Positions 35,928 to 45,610 of a stretch of 64,000 bases of DNA are shown here, piece by piece. A program made the translations under genes and the position numbers. Origin of the DNA: Corynebacterium resistens DSM 45100 (GTDB lineage Bacteria > Actinomycetota > Actinomycetes > Mycobacteriales > Mycobacteriaceae); contig NC_015673.1 in NCBI RefSeq assembly GCF_000177535.2, forward strand, positions 310,001 through 374,000, written 5' to 3'. The stretch's first letter is position 1. Every line of letters starts with the position of its first letter. The notes beneath the pieces were generated by a model that searched no databases, was not told the origin of the DNA, and saw only the letters and a program-made list of their open reading frames with translations.

Positions 35928-37106
35928 CTACTTCTCGCGCTTGTAGAACGGCAGTTCAACCACGGTGTAGTTATAGCGCTTACCGCGGATATCAACTTCA
36001 ACGGTTGCGCCTACGGCAGCTGCACCCGACTCAATAGCTTCAGTGGAAACGTAAGCCAGCGCCACCGGGTGGCCCAGGGTTGGGGAAAGCGCTCCCGAAG
36101 TAACGCTGCCGATCGCCGTCTGCTCTCCGCCTGCGAATACTTCGTATCCACCGCGGGCCGCGCGGCGCCCCTCGCCAGTGAGACCGATGAGCTTCTGCTG
36201 CGCCCCATCCTCCTTGGCCGCGACAATGGCACTGCGACCAACAAAGGATTCCTTGGACTTTGTGGCAGCTAGCACGCCCAATCCTGCATCAACCGGGGAA
36301 AGCTTCAGTGAAAGCTCATTGCCATATAGAGGCATTCCGGCCTCCAGCCGTAGTGTGTCTCGGCACGCCAAACCACATGGCAGACCTTCGAACTTCGTGG
36401 CGTGATCCATCACTGTGGTCCACACGGATTCTGCTCCGTCGTTGCCCACAATGATTTCGAAACCATCTTCTCCTGTGTAACCAGTGCGAGCTACAATAAC
36501 CGGCTGACCTGCAACAATTCCTTCAAATGCCGCATAGTAACCCAGCCCTTCAACGGCTTCCTCAACGGATTCGCCGGCACCAGATGCTGCAGGTGCGTTG
36601 GCAACGTTCTCCACGATGGAGTGCATTACAGCTGCGGCCTTCGGACCTTGAACAGCGACCATGGATGTTTCATCGGATTCATTGACAACTTCAACGTCGA
36701 AGTTTGAAGCCCGTTCCATCATGGCGGAAACCACGTTGGCCACGTTGCCAGCATTGGGAACCACTAGAAACTCGTCTTCACCAAGGCGGTAGGTGATCAG
36801 GTCGTCGATAATGCCACCAGACTCCGTGCAGATCATGGAGTACTTGGCTTTGCCGATCTTGACTGCGGACATCTTGGAGATGAACGCGTAATCCAAGTAC
36901 GCACCCGCATCCTTACCCTTGACGCGAACTTCGCCCATGTGGGATAGGTCGAATACACCCACACGCTCGCGCACTGCCTTGTGCTCATCGAGTTCACTGC
37001 TGTACTTCAGTGGCATGTCCCAGCCACCGAAGTCCGTGAACCGCGCACCCAACTTTTCGTGCACCTTATGCAGTGCAGTTTCCTTCAGCTGTGCTTTATC
37101 AGCCAT
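35928..37106 (-). CDS. gcvT: Aminomethyltransferase (glycine cleavage T protein)
   Basis: 392 residues. It transfers the aminomethyl carbon from lipoyl-GcvH to tetrahydrofolate and releases ammonia. Recognisable features are FGGWDMPLKYSS, FDLSHMGEV, GIIDDLITYRLGEDEFLVVPN and ARTGYTGEDGFEI, plus the C-terminal GCV_T barrel domain. The start ATG at 37106 has AAAGAG upstream. It follows gcvP by 56 bases and is probably co-transcribed with it under the glycine riboswitch. Confidence 0.97.
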   Translation of the reverse strand: MADKAQLKETALHKVHEKLGARFTDFGGWDMPLKYSSELDEHKAVRERVGVFDLSHMGEVRVKGKDAGAYLDYAFISKMSAVKIGKAKYSMICTESGGIIDDLITYRLGEDEFLVVPNAGNVANVVSAMMERASNFDVEVVNESDETSMVAVQGPKAAAVMHSIVENVANAPAASGAGESVEEAVEGLGYYAAFEGIVAGQPVIVARTGYTGEDGFEIIVGNDGAESVWTTVMDHATKFEGLPCGLACRDTLRLEAGMPLYGNELSLKLSPVDAGLGVLAATKSKESFVGRSAIVAAKEDGAQQKLIGLTGEGRRAARGGYEVFAGGEQTAIGSVTSGALSPTLGHPVALAYVSTEAIESGAAAVGATVEVDIRGKRYNYTVVELPFYKREK

Positions 37107-37162
37107 AACTCTTTAAAACCAAACCTTTCGGGTTTTCACTTCTATACCTGCAGAGAACTGAA

Positions 37163-40084
37163 TTAGTCCTCGTTGATAGCGAACGCTTCCAGCGGTGGGC
37201 AGGAGCACACAAGGTTGCGGTCACCGTGGGCGTTATCAATGCGACGAACTGGGGTGAAGTACTTCGTAATGTGCAATCCGGGTACTGGGAAAGCTGCTTG
37301 GGTGCGGGTGAACTTGCCGCCAGAAACAGCCTCCTCGAAATCATCACGAGTAACGGAGTACGCAGTGAATGGCGCGTGGCGCAGCACAGATTCTTCTGCG
37401 GTGACCTTGCCCTCGATGACTTCCTGGATCTCTCCGTGGATGCTGATCATAGCCTCGATGAAGCGATCGAGTTCTTCCTTGTCCTCGGACTCAGTAGGTT
37501 CCACCATGAGGGTGCCCGGAACAGGGAATGCCAAGGTTGGAGCGTGGAATCCGTAGTCCATCAAACGCTTAGTTACATCTTCAGCGGTGATTCCGGACTG
37601 CTTGGTTAGCTCGCGCAAATCGAGGATGCACTCGTGGGCCACTAGATTGTTTTTTCCGGTGTACAGGGTCGGGAAGTAATCAGCGAGCTTGCGAGAAATG
37701 TAGTTTGCGTTGACCAAAGCCATACGCGAAGCCTCAGTAAGGCCTTCATCACCCATCAGTGCGATGTAGGACCACGTGATTGGTAGCACGCCCGCGGAGC
37801 CGTAGCGGGCACCAGAAACAGGCTGGCCCGCACTGTAGTCGTCCTCACCTTCCGGCAGGTCTGCACCTGGATCGGATGGCAGGAACGGAATGAGGTGCTC
37901 CGCCACGCAGACAGGGCCCACACCTGGGCCGCCACCACCGTGCGGAATCGTGAAGGTCTTGTGCAAGTTCAGGTGCGAAACATCGCCACCGAATTCACCA
38001 GGCTGGGCAAGGCCTACAAGTGCGTTGAGGTTCGCGCCATCAATGTAAACCTGGCCACCGGCCTCGTGAACCTTCTGGCAAACTTCGCGCACCTGCTCCT
38101 CATAAACACCATGAGTGGACGGGTAGGTGATCATGATGCCAGCAGTTTGCGGACCGTGCTTTTCCAGCTTGGCTTCCAAATCTGCAACGTCGATCGAACC
38201 GTCCTCGGCGTTCTTCACGGCCACGACCTTCAGGCCAGCCAGCGCAGCAGAAGCCGCATTCGTGCCGTGAGCGGAGGCTGGGATCAGCACGATATCGCGC
38301 TGATCATCACCGCGGGAGAGGTGGTAACGGTGGATTGCGAGCAGACCAGCAAACTCGCCCTGCGAACCAGCATTGGGCTGCACGGAAACCTTGGCATAAC
38401 CGGTGATCTTGGAAAGGCGCTCTTCCAGATCTGCAATAAGCTCTAACCAGCCGGCAGCCTGGTCTTCTGGCACGTGCGGGTGGATGCCCGCGAACTCTGG
38501 CCACGTGATTGGTTCCATGGACACGGCTGCATTCAGCTTCATCGTGCACGAACCCAGCGGAATCATCGTACGGTCCAGCGCCAAGTCACGATCAGCCAGC
38601 TTGCGCAGGTAGCGCATCATCTGGGTCTCGGACGTTACGGAGTGGAAAATCGGGTGGGTCAAGATGTCATCGGTACGCAGCACACCTGCTTCAGAAAGTG
38701 GGCCGGCCTCCACAGAGAACTCCGCGGTATGGACCCCCACACCCGGCTTGTTGGCTAGCACCTCAACCAACTTGGCGATGTCCTCATCAGTGGTGGACTC
38801 GCCCACGGAGATACCGACGAACTTCTCATTCACGCGGCGCAGGTTGAAGCCAGCTTCGACGGCCGCGGACAGCGCGGCGTCGGCAGTAGAAAGAGTGGAA
38901 GAAACATCCACGGTAACGGTATCGAAGAAGGTGTCGTGTGCCAGTGGCAGGCCAGCCTCGGACAGTGCAACAGCCAAGGCAACGGCGCGCCCATGCACCT
39001 CGGTAGCAATACGGCGCAGCCCCGCAGGACCATGCCACACGGCATAGAAACCGGCGATAACCGCCAGCAGAGCTTGTGCGGTGCAAATGTTACTAGTGGC
39101 CTTATCACGACGAATGTGCTGTTCGCGAGTCTGCAAGGCGAGGCGGTAAGCAGGAGTGCCCTCTGCATCGATGGAAACGCCTACGATGCGCCCGGGCAGT
39201 TTGCGCTGCAGCTTTTCCGTACAAGAAATGAAGCCTGCGTGAGGGCCGCCGAAGAACAACGGCACGCCAAAACGCTGCGCCGAACCGACAGCAATATCGG
39301 CACCCTGCGCACCCGGCGCGGCAACCAACACCTGTGCCAAAAGGTCACACGCGACGGTAACCAGCGCACCCGCTTCCTTTGCAGCGGAAATCGGTGCGGA
39401 TAGATCGCGCACCCGCCCCGTGGAACCAGGGTTGGAAAGCACCACACCAACGAGGTTTTCGTACGCGTTGAAATCGAAATCTTCAGCGGAAAGGTCGGCT
39501 ACCTCCACTGGAATATCGGCAGCCTCTGCGCGTGCAAGCGTTACCGTGATGGACTGCTGGTGCAGGGAGGAGTCCAGCAGCACCACGCCACCGGCCTTAG
39601 CCGCCTTGGTATTGCCACGTGCCATCAGTTGCACGGCTTCGGCAACTGCGGTGGCTTCGTCCAGCAAGGATGCACCGGCCACAGGCAACCCGGTCAGATC
39701 CTGCACCATGGTCTGGAAGTTCAACAGCGCTTCTAGGCGACCTTGCGAAATTTCCGGCTGGTATGGCGTGTAGGCGGTGTACCAACCCGGGTTTTCCACC
39801 ACGTTTCGGCGAATGACGGCTGGAGTGATCGTGTCGTAGTAGCCGTTGCCAATGAGCTGCTTCTTCACCACGTTCTTACCGGCAAAGGTGCGTAGAGCCG
39901 CAAGGGTATCCACCTCGCTCAGCGCCGATGGCAGCCCGATGGCCTGCTTCTGCTTAATGGAATCCGGCAAAGCAGCTTCCGCGAGTTCAGCGCTGGAACT
40001 GTATCCGAGAAACTCGAGGATCTCGGCTGTTGCTTGCTCGTTAGGACCAATATGGCGGGGGACAAAGGGTGCGTTTGTTTCCAT
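37163..40084 (-). CDS. gcvP: Glycine dehydrogenase (decarboxylating), P protein
   Basis: 973 residues, the fused single-chain form. This PLP enzyme decarboxylates glycine and passes the aminomethyl group to GcvH. The PLP lysine is in NLHKTFTIPHGGGGPG, in the C-terminal half; the N-terminal half (FVPRHIGPNEQATAEIL, GNGYYDTITPAVIRRN) is the regulatory/structural half. It is the first gene of the gcv cluster and lies 41 bases after a tandem glycine riboswitch. No lpd gene is next to it. Confidence 0.97.
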   Translation of the reverse strand: METNAPFVPRHIGPNEQATAEILEFLGYSSSAELAEAALPDSIKQKQAIGLPSALSEVDTLAALRTFAGKNVVKKQLIGNGYYDTITPAVIRRNVVENPGWYTAYTPYQPEISQGRLEALLNFQTMVQDLTGLPVAGASLLDEATAVAEAVQLMARGNTKAAKAGGVVLLDSSLHQQSITVTLARAEAADIPVEVADLSAEDFDFNAYENLVGVVLSNPGSTGRVRDLSAPISAAKEAGALVTVACDLLAQVLVAAPGAQGADIAVGSAQRFGVPLFFGGPHAGFISCTEKLQRKLPGRIVGVSIDAEGTPAYRLALQTREQHIRRDKATSNICTAQALLAVIAGFYAVWHGPAGLRRIATEVHGRAVALAVALSEAGLPLAHDTFFDTVTVDVSSTLSTADAALSAAVEAGFNLRRVNEKFVGISVGESTTDEDIAKLVEVLANKPGVGVHTAEFSVEAGPLSEAGVLRTDDILTHPIFHSVTSETQMMRYLRKLADRDLALDRTMIPLGSCTMKLNAAVSMEPITWPEFAGIHPHVPEDQAAGWLELIADLEERLSKITGYAKVSVQPNAGSQGEFAGLLAIHRYHLSRGDDQRDIVLIPASAHGTNAASAALAGLKVVAVKNAEDGSIDVADLEAKLEKHGPQTAGIMITYPSTHGVYEEQVREVCQKVHEAGGQVYIDGANLNALVGLAQPGEFGGDVSHLNLHKTFTIPHGGGGPGVGPVCVAEHLIPFLPSDPGADLPEGEDDYSAGQPVSGARYGSAGVLPITWSYIALMGDEGLTEASRMALVNANYISRKLADYFPTLYTGKNNLVAHECILDLRELTKQSGITAEDVTKRLMDYGFHAPTLAFPVPGTLMVEPTESEDKEELDRFIEAMISIHGEIQEVIEGKVTAEESVLRHAPFTAYSVTRDDFEEAVSGGKFTRTQAAFPVPGLHITKYFTPVRRIDNAHGDRNLVCSCPPLEAFAINED

Positions 40085-40124
40085 GGGACGTTTTCAAACT
40101 TTCCGGTTTCTAGCACGGGCGATT

Positions 40125-40325
40125 GTCCTCCCCGCTCTGTCTTGGGTGCCTGAGAGCTTCAGTTGCTGACCTGCAGAAACCTTTCTCCTTCGGCGCCCGC
40201 GCCACCTACGACTGGGCGCGAGTCTTTCCAGAGTTGCCTTACCGTGGCGGTGCTGGTGCCTGAGAGTGTCTTCGGGGAGGTGTTGCTCCGTCGGCGGCCG
40301 GCGCTTGGCACGGCCTCTCCCACCA
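40125..40325 (-). ncRNA. Tandem glycine riboswitch
   Basis: Read on the minus strand, two aptamers lie in a row. Each contains GGNGCCGAAGGAG- or CCGACGGAGCAA-like loops and the conserved CTCTCAGGCACC (at 40255-40266 and 40145-40156 in plus coordinates). The first starts at GGGAGAGG near 40321 and the second ends at CAGAGCGGGGAGG near 40127. In other bacteria such a switch turns on gcv genes when glycine is abundant. It ends about 40 bases before the gcvP start. Confidence 0.95.
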
Positions 40326-40468
40326 CGGCTAATAACGGCGGTTCATTTTCATGAACTATGAAGTTGTAGCGTCCCCATCATATATTGCCTCTCCGACGGC
40401 TCCGCAGCCTTAGCGAATTTGGGCCAAATTCCCCGCGCCCCCGTGCCCGATGCGACACAATTGCTAGC

Positions 40469-41344
40469 ATGTCAAAACTTTCTGCCTTTCTCCCCCAGTT
40501 CGTCAGTTCAACCATGCCTGCCGTCGATGGTGGAATTGCCGTTGTCACCGGCGCTTCTTCTGGCATCGGACGGGCAGTTGCTGCTGCCCTGGCTTCCCCT
40601 TCTTCCTCCGACGCCCCGCGCTTCACCGTCATCGGTACCAGCAGGAATCCAGAAAAAATCGACAACGCTTTACCCAATGTCGAATACCTCGCGCTGGACT
40701 TAGAGGCCCCTAGTTCCATAGACAGCTTTGCTGCGGAAGTCTTGAATCGTGGCACTCCTGCGGTTCTTATCAACAACGCAGGCGAAAGCCAGTCGGGCCC
40801 GCTGGAAGAACTCCCCCACGATGCTTTGACCCGCTTGTTCCAGCTCAATGTTCTGGGGCAGATTCAGCTGACACAGAAGTTCTTGCCTGCAATGCGAGCT
40901 GCGGGCAAGGGACGTATCACGATGGTGGGATCCATGTTGGGGAGTTTCCCACTCGCGTTTCGCAGTAGTTACGTAGCCAGCAAGGCGGCACTCAAGGGCT
41001 TTGCATTTGCGGGCAGGCGCGAAGTCCGACCGTTCGGCGTAAACATCAGTGTGATGGAACCTGGTTCCATCAACACTGGCCTTTCGGCACGTCGCACCAA
41101 ATACATCGATATGGAGGGGCCGTATCGCACAGAATTCTCCACCATGTTGCACAATTTGGACCACAACGAATCCGTGGGAATCTCTGCAGAACGGGTGGCG
41201 GAAGAAATCCTCAGGTCCGTCACCGACGACCGGCCCAAGCCCCTGTACGCCACCGGCTCCATGGCTCCGGTAATTTTCCCGCTATCTCGACTGCTACCTC
41301 TGGAAACAGTGCACTGGATCATCGGGCGAAAGCACGGCCTTTAA
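40469..41344 (+). CDS. Short-chain dehydrogenase/reductase
   Basis: 291 residues from the ATG at 40469; the open frame runs to 40385, but the extra part is not protein-like. Classical SDR motifs: TGASSGIG (cofactor glycine loop), NNAG, and YVASK (catalytic Tyr and Lys), with a preceding serine in VGSMLGSF. The arginine-containing strand GTSRNPEK suggests NADP. The C-terminal end (FPLSRLLPLETVHWIIGRKHGL) is hydrophobic and may touch the membrane. There is no ribosome site before the ATG, so it may be leaderless. The substrate is unknown. Confidence 0.9.
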   Translation: MSKLSAFLPQFVSSTMPAVDGGIAVVTGASSGIGRAVAAALASPSSSDAPRFTVIGTSRNPEKIDNALPNVEYLALDLEAPSSIDSFAAEVLNRGTPAVLINNAGESQSGPLEELPHDALTRLFQLNVLGQIQLTQKFLPAMRAAGKGRITMVGSMLGSFPLAFRSSYVASKAALKGFAFAGRREVRPFGVNISVMEPGSINTGLSARRTKYIDMEGPYRTEFSTMLHNLDHNESVGISAERVAEEILRSVTDDRPKPLYATGSMAPVIFPLSRLLPLETVHWIIGRKHGL

Positions 41345-41378
41345 TCAGCTGCTTCCCAACGCGCGTTACGCCGACCTA

Positions 41379-41762
41379 TCAGCGTTGGTGTGTGTACCAC
41401 TCCCGCCAAGGGGTGGCGAAGATCGCTAAGACAGCAGCTCCCATCACCCCGATAAACATGGCGCTCGCCGAGATGGCGACCACGATTGGGCTAGGGCTAG
41501 CCCACGCCACGATGAAAAGCAGGATCGAGCCGAGAATGCCAACCCCTGAAAGTCCTGCATAGAACCGATTGACAGGATGTTGGCGCTGTCCGTAATTGCC
41601 ACGCAGAGTAGCTTGCAGGGGCCAAATCTGGACGATCAACAGCAGTGCAAAGGCTGTCCAAGCTAAAGCATTCAGGTTATCCGGACCAACCCACTTGCCC
41701 GCGTTAACCAAGGCAGCCACCATGCCTATGACGGCGATAACGCTGAAGATGCGTCGCGACAT
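41379..41762 (-). CDS. Small integral membrane protein
   Basis: 127 residues from the ATG at 41762, fixed by GAGAGGAG upstream. It has four membrane helices with a short loop, RGNYGQRQHPVNRFY, between the second and third. I do not recognise the family. It lies between the SDR gene (convergent) and the EIIA-like gene, 86 bases away. Confidence 0.75.
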   Translation of the reverse strand: MSRRIFSVIAVIGMVAALVNAGKWVGPDNLNALAWTAFALLLIVQIWPLQATLRGNYGQRQHPVNRFYAGLSGVGILGSILLFIVAWASPSPIVVAISASAMFIGVMGAAVLAIFATPWREWYTHQR

Positions 41763-41847
41763 TGACAGCTCCTCTCTTTTGGGTTCTTCACACTGCCCAC
41801 CTAGCAGAGCGCCCATTCGGCCACATGAGCAAAGGTGGATTCCTCGA

Positions 41848-42312
41848 TCACAGGCTATAGAGCCTATCGCCCTGCTCGCAGGGCTCCCCGGCGATCATCA
41901 CGTCCTCGAGCAGCTGCTGTGGATGCTGCATCGCCACGACCATGACGATCGGATCAAAACCCATTCGCCCGATCTCCTTCGGCGCATAAGAGCAGACAAC
42001 TTGCCCTTGCTTGACAGCCGAGTTCTCGGACAATTTGGCGTCGAACCCCTGGCCCCTCAGCCGTGCGGTATCCACCCCTAAGTGCACCAAAAGTGAAACG
42101 TCCGAACGGGGTTGGACAACGAAAAGGTGGGGCATGATGCGCGTGATCAGGCCGTCGACGGGCGAGGTGATGTGCACGACCTCCACGCCCGGGTCGGGAA
42201 TGACTGCTACCCCTGCCCCCACAGTTCCCATGGCGAAGATTGGATCGGGAACCTGAGTTAGGTTCACGACTGTGCCCGAAAGTGGACTGCGAACGCTCAA
42301 AGGGATAGTCAT
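41848..42312 (-). CDS. Stand-alone PTS EIIA (glucose type) domain protein
   Basis: 154 residues. LLVHLGVDTARLRGQGF matches the phospho-histidine strand of the glucose-type EIIA domain (usually IHIGIDTV), and PHLFVVQ fits the second active-site histidine. SPLSGTVV and GAGVAVIPD are other conserved parts. It is not fused to IIB or IIC here. It may phosphorylate a separate permease or regulate one, but a partner is not in the window. It is followed on the same strand by the small membrane protein and is preceded by the rhodanese. Confidence 0.85.
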   Translation of the reverse strand: MTIPLSVRSPLSGTVVNLTQVPDPIFAMGTVGAGVAVIPDPGVEVVHITSPVDGLITRIMPHLFVVQPRSDVSLLVHLGVDTARLRGQGFDAKLSENSAVKQGQVVCSYAPKEIGRMGFDPIVMVVAMQHPQQLLEDVMIAGEPCEQGDRLYSL

Positions 42313-42333
42313 AAAGCTTGATTCTAGGGGGAT

Positions 42334-43236
42334 TTAGCCTCGTTCGATGGGCAAATCGATACGCGCACTCCATTGCGACCAGCCGCCGATGAAATTGCGG
42401 GCACCATGCAACCCAGCATGTTCCATCGCCGCGATGAAAAGCGAGGAATGCAACCCAGAGCCGGAATACACCGCTACGTTTTCGCCGTGAGTAATGCCTT
42501 TGGACGCCAAGTATTCCCGCAGGCGAGCTGGTGATTCGACTTGCCCTGCCGCATTCATCAACTCGGAGACCGGGATGTTGATCGCGCCTGGAATGCGGCC
42601 AGCTTGGTGATCAAATGGTTCGCGGTGGCCGTTGAAGCGTTCGGCTTCGCGCGCATCGATCAGTAGATTGTGGCGCTTCCATTCCTCAACTTCGTCGATG
42701 AGCAACTCCGGCATGGAATGCGGTTTGAATTCGAGGTCTCCACGGCCCCGAAGTGCGCCAATTCCTCCGGCGACGTCACCGCCGGCCTTTTCCCATTCTT
42801 TGGTGCCACCGTTCAGGATGCGGACGTCAGGCGCACCCGCCCAACGCAGCACCCACCAAGCGCGCGCTGCGAATAGGTTCGGGCCAGCGTCATAAATGTA
42901 GACTGGCCGATCGGACATCACGCCCCAATCGGCAATCATTCGCTTGAGGTCTTCTGGCCGAGGCAACGGGTTGCGACCCTCGTGGCGGTTAGGTAGCGAC
43001 GCCAAGTGGGTCAGTGGGTTACAAAACATTGCACCAGGAATGTGTTGCCCCACGTAAGCTTCCCACGCGGAGTTCTCGGTTTTTGCCCAGTGAGAATCGA
43101 TGATTGTCATGCGCTCACCGCGCTGGAACTGGGCAAACATCTCTTCGCCTGTGATGAAGGCAGTGGAGTTGGGGTGACGGTCGTTGGTGGTTTCAGTTAC
43201 GGATTTGGGGCCTGAAGAAGTGGCGGACAAGCTCAT
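42334..43236 (-). CDS. Two-domain rhodanese-like protein with serine replacing the catalytic cysteine
   Basis: 300 residues from the ATG at 43236. The tandem rhodanese fold of thiosulfate/3-mercaptopyruvate sulfurtransferases is clear: IDSHW, YVGQHIPGAMF, VYIYDAG in the first domain and LIDAREAERFNG, GRIPGAINIP in the second. The active-site loop, normally YCGSGVT, reads YSGSGLHSS, so the sulfur-carrying cysteine is Ser258. As it stands it cannot form the usual persulfide. It may bind or regulate, or act by another chemistry. It is 54 bases after ald on the same strand. Confidence 0.88.
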   Translation of the reverse strand: MSLSATSSGPKSVTETTNDRHPNSTAFITGEEMFAQFQRGERMTIIDSHWAKTENSAWEAYVGQHIPGAMFCNPLTHLASLPNRHEGRNPLPRPEDLKRMIADWGVMSDRPVYIYDAGPNLFAARAWWVLRWAGAPDVRILNGGTKEWEKAGGDVAGGIGALRGRGDLEFKPHSMPELLIDEVEEWKRHNLLIDAREAERFNGHREPFDHQAGRIPGAINIPVSELMNAAGQVESPARLREYLASKGITHGENVAVYSGSGLHSSLFIAAMEHAGLHGARNFIGGWSQWSARIDLPIERG

Positions 43237-43290
43237 GGTTCTTGAGTCTAATTCCTTCGTCCGCCACGCGAGCAACTAGAGGGCAAGCCT

Positions 43291-44811
43291 TTAGAACAGC
43301 CCCGTTGGCTTCTCGCTGTAGGACCACAACAGATTCTTGGTCTGCTGGTAGTGATCGAGCATCATCAGGTGGGTTTCGCGGCCGATTCCGGATTTCTTGT
43401 AACCACCGAACGCTGCGTGTGCTGGGTAGTTGTGGTAGTTGTTCACCCACACGCGCCCGGATTGGATGGCTCGCCCGGCCCGGTATGCAGTGTTACCGTT
43501 ACGGGACCATACGCCGGCGCCTAGGCCATACTCCGTATCGTTCGCGATACGGATGGCATCGTCGAAGTCCTTGAACGTTGTCACCGCGAGGACGGGGCCG
43601 AAAATCTCCTCTTGGAAGAGGCGCATATTGTTGGTGCCTTTGAAGATGGTGGGTTCAATGTAGAAGCCACCATCGCGACCTTCAATCTTGTTGATGCCTC
43701 CACCGGTGAGGACTTCCGCGCCTTCTTCTGGGCCGGACTGCAGGTAGCCAGTGATCTTGTCCATCTGCTCTTCCGAAGCCTGAGCCCCCATCATGGTTTC
43801 GGTATCCAGCGGGTTACCAATCTTGATGTTCTTCACGCGTTGCACGGCGAGGTCGAGGAACTCTTCGGCGATATCCTCATGAACCAGTGCGCGGGAAGGG
43901 CAGGTGCACACTTCGCCTTGGTTGAGCGCGAACATGGCCAAGCCTTCCACACACTTGGCGCGGAAGTCATCGTCTTCATCCATGACGTCCTTGAAGAAAA
44001 TGGACGGACTCTTACCACCCAGTTCAAGAGTGACGGGGATGAGCTTTTCAGCCACAGCCTTGTTGATAATCTGGCCGACCTGAGTGGAGCCGGTAAAGGC
44101 GATCTTGGCGACACGATCGCTGGCGGTTAGGGCTGCACCGGCTTCTTCGCCGAGACCATTCACAACGTTGAGAACCCCGGCTGGCAACAGATCTTGAATG
44201 AGCTCAACGACCAACAAGATGCTGGCTGGGGTTTGTTCGGCGGGCTTAAGGACGATGCAGTTACCGCCGACCAAGGCGGGCGCGAGTTTCCACGCCGCCA
44301 TCAGGATCGGGAAGTTCCACGGGATGATTTGGCCAACTACACCCAATGGTTCACGGAAGTGGTACGCGACTGTATCAACATCGATCTGACTGGTGCGATC
44401 CTCTTGCGCGCGGATCGCACCTGCGTAGTAGCGGAAGTGATCGACGGCGAGTGGGAGGTCAGCAGCGAGGGTTTCGCGCACTGCCTTGCCGTTATCCCAA
44501 GTTTCGGCAACCGCGAGCTTCTCAAGGTTATCCTCGAGCCGATCCGCAATTTTCAGCAAAATATTGCCGCGTTCCTGCGGGCTGGTGCGCCCCCATTCTT
44601 CTTTGGCCGCGTGAGCAGCATCTAACGCTTTTTCGATGTCTTCCTTTTGGGAACGTGGCACGCGACAGAACACTTCGCCGTTGATCGGGCTGACGTTATC
44701 GAGGTACTCGCCACCTACTGGTGGAGTCCACTTTCCGCCGATGAAGTTTTCGTATTGCTTGTCGAAATTGACGATTGCACCCGAGGTTCCGGGATCGGCA
44801 TACACGGTCAT
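43291..44811 (-). CDS. ald: NAD-dependent acetaldehyde dehydrogenase
   Basis: 506 residues from the ATG at 44811, fixed by GGAGGA upstream; the longer open frame to 44895 is rejected. It oxidises acetaldehyde to acetate. Key segments are [19 protein letters not shown] (NAD loop), LELGGKSP (general-base glutamate 263) and GEVCTC with the nucleophile, probably Cys302. The C-terminus [10 protein letters not shown] matches what I recall of C. glutamicum Ald, which is needed for growth on ethanol. A GlxR-like site and a perfect palindrome lie upstream. Confidence 0.93.
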   Translation of the reverse strand: MTVYADPGTSGAIVNFDKQYENFIGGKWTPPVGGEYLDNVSPINGEVFCRVPRSQKEDIEKALDAAHAAKEEWGRTSPQERGNILLKIADRLEDNLEKLAVAETWDNGKAVRETLAADLPLAVDHFRYYAGAIRAQEDRTSQIDVDTVAYHFREPLGVVGQIIPWNFPILMAAWKLAPALVGGNCIVLKPAEQTPASILLVVELIQDLLPAGVLNVVNGLGEEAGAALTASDRVAKIAFTGSTQVGQIINKAVAEKLIPVTLELGGKSPSIFFKDVMDEDDDFRAKCVEGLAMFALNQGEVCTCPSRALVHEDIAEEFLDLAVQRVKNIKIGNPLDTETMMGAQASEEQMDKITGYLQSGPEEGAEVLTGGGINKIEGRDGGFYIEPTIFKGTNNMRLFQEEIFGPVLAVTTFKDFDDAIRIANDTEYGLGAGVWSRNGNTAYRAGRAIQSGRVWVNNYHNYPAHAAFGGYKKSGIGRETHLMMLDHYQQTKNLLWSYSEKPTGLF

Positions 44812-44840
44812 GAGAGATTCCTCCAGGGGGGTAGTCGGGG

Positions 44841-44864
44841 ATTGGTTGAGCTGAATCAACCAAT
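44841..44864. promoter_or_regulatory. Perfect palindrome upstream of ald
   Basis: ATTGGTTGA, six bases, then TCAACCAAT: nine-base arms, 30 bases before the ald start. It may be an operator for a repressor or an mRNA hairpin. Confidence 0.55.
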
Positions 44865-44880
44865 TCGGTGACCCCAATAT

Positions 44881-44896
44881 AGTGATGCCAATCACA
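44881..44896. promoter_or_regulatory. GlxR-like operator of ald
   Basis: AGTGA-TGCCAA-TCACA matches the CRP-type GlxR consensus TGTGA-N6-TCACA except for the first T. It is 70 bases before the ald start. Confidence 0.72.
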
Positions 44897-44964
44897 GTTT
44901 ACGACCGTGTTTATTTCATATTTATGCAGCCAGTAGTACTTTCCCTTACTCCCACTGATCCCGT

Positions 44965-45438
44965 TTAAACGGATTGAACTGTGGAGGGCCCCCATTCACT
45001 AAGGCCATACATCGCGAGGTAGAAACAGATCAAAGGCGGGATCTGGTAAATCCACACTTTAAACCCCGCATTCCTTCGCCTTTCATCTCCCGACATCACA
45101 TAAACCAATCCAACAATTACCGACAGTGCTGAAGCTATCGCTGCCATAATCGCGAAGGCAATGGCCCCTAAAAGAACCACCAGGACATCGGAACCCGCTT
45201 GGTCAAGAACAGCATCCAAACCGTCAGCTTTGACACAGGCGAAAATGGCTAGCCAGATGGCTGTTGTCAGCACTGCAACTACGTTGCAAAACTTTCCTAA
45301 GCCTGTCCCTTTGGGCTTCACTACCTGCGCGGGATAACCGTATCCCGGCGAAGGCGGCCCCAACTGTGAGTATCCATTCCACTGTTGTGACTGTTGCGGG
45401 CGGTAATCCGGACTTCCATGTGGGTTAGGCAATGTCAT
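44965..45438 (-). CDS. Pro/Gln-rich small membrane protein
   Basis: 157 residues. The N-terminal 40 are Pro-, Gly-, Gln- and Tyr-rich (disordered, cytoplasmic or surface-facing) and are followed by three hydrophobic segments (about 52-72, 83-113 and 130-148). The ATG at 45438 has AGGAG upstream. It is a common type of corynebacterial membrane protein (DUF4190/DUF4870-like in layout), but I cannot name the family. It lies between ald and clpB. Confidence 0.7.
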   Translation of the reverse strand: MTLPNPHGSPDYRPQQSQQWNGYSQLGPPSPGYGYPAQVVKPKGTGLGKFCNVVAVLTTAIWLAIFACVKADGLDAVLDQAGSDVLVVLLGAIAFAIMAAIASALSVIVGLVYVMSGDERRRNAGFKVWIYQIPPLICFYLAMYGLSEWGPSTVQSV

Positions 45439-45566
45439 GCGGAGACTCCTCTAGGTTTTTCCTCTACGAGCTAGATGGACCCACAGCACAAAAGGTTACG
45501 CACCAGCCGGTGCCCTCTTGCGCCTTCTTGCCGGCGCTTCTCCCCTCTGGCAACCACATGTCCGAT

Positions 45567-45586
45567 GCCCGCCCCTAGGGGCGGGC
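45567..45586. terminator. Perfect 20-base palindrome after clpB
   Basis: GCCCGCCCCTAGGGGCGGGC, 25 bases beyond the clpB stop on the minus strand. It probably ends the clpB transcript, although it has no T-run. Confidence 0.65.
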
Positions 45587-45610
45587 CAATCACACGCTGC
45601 GTTTAACCGT

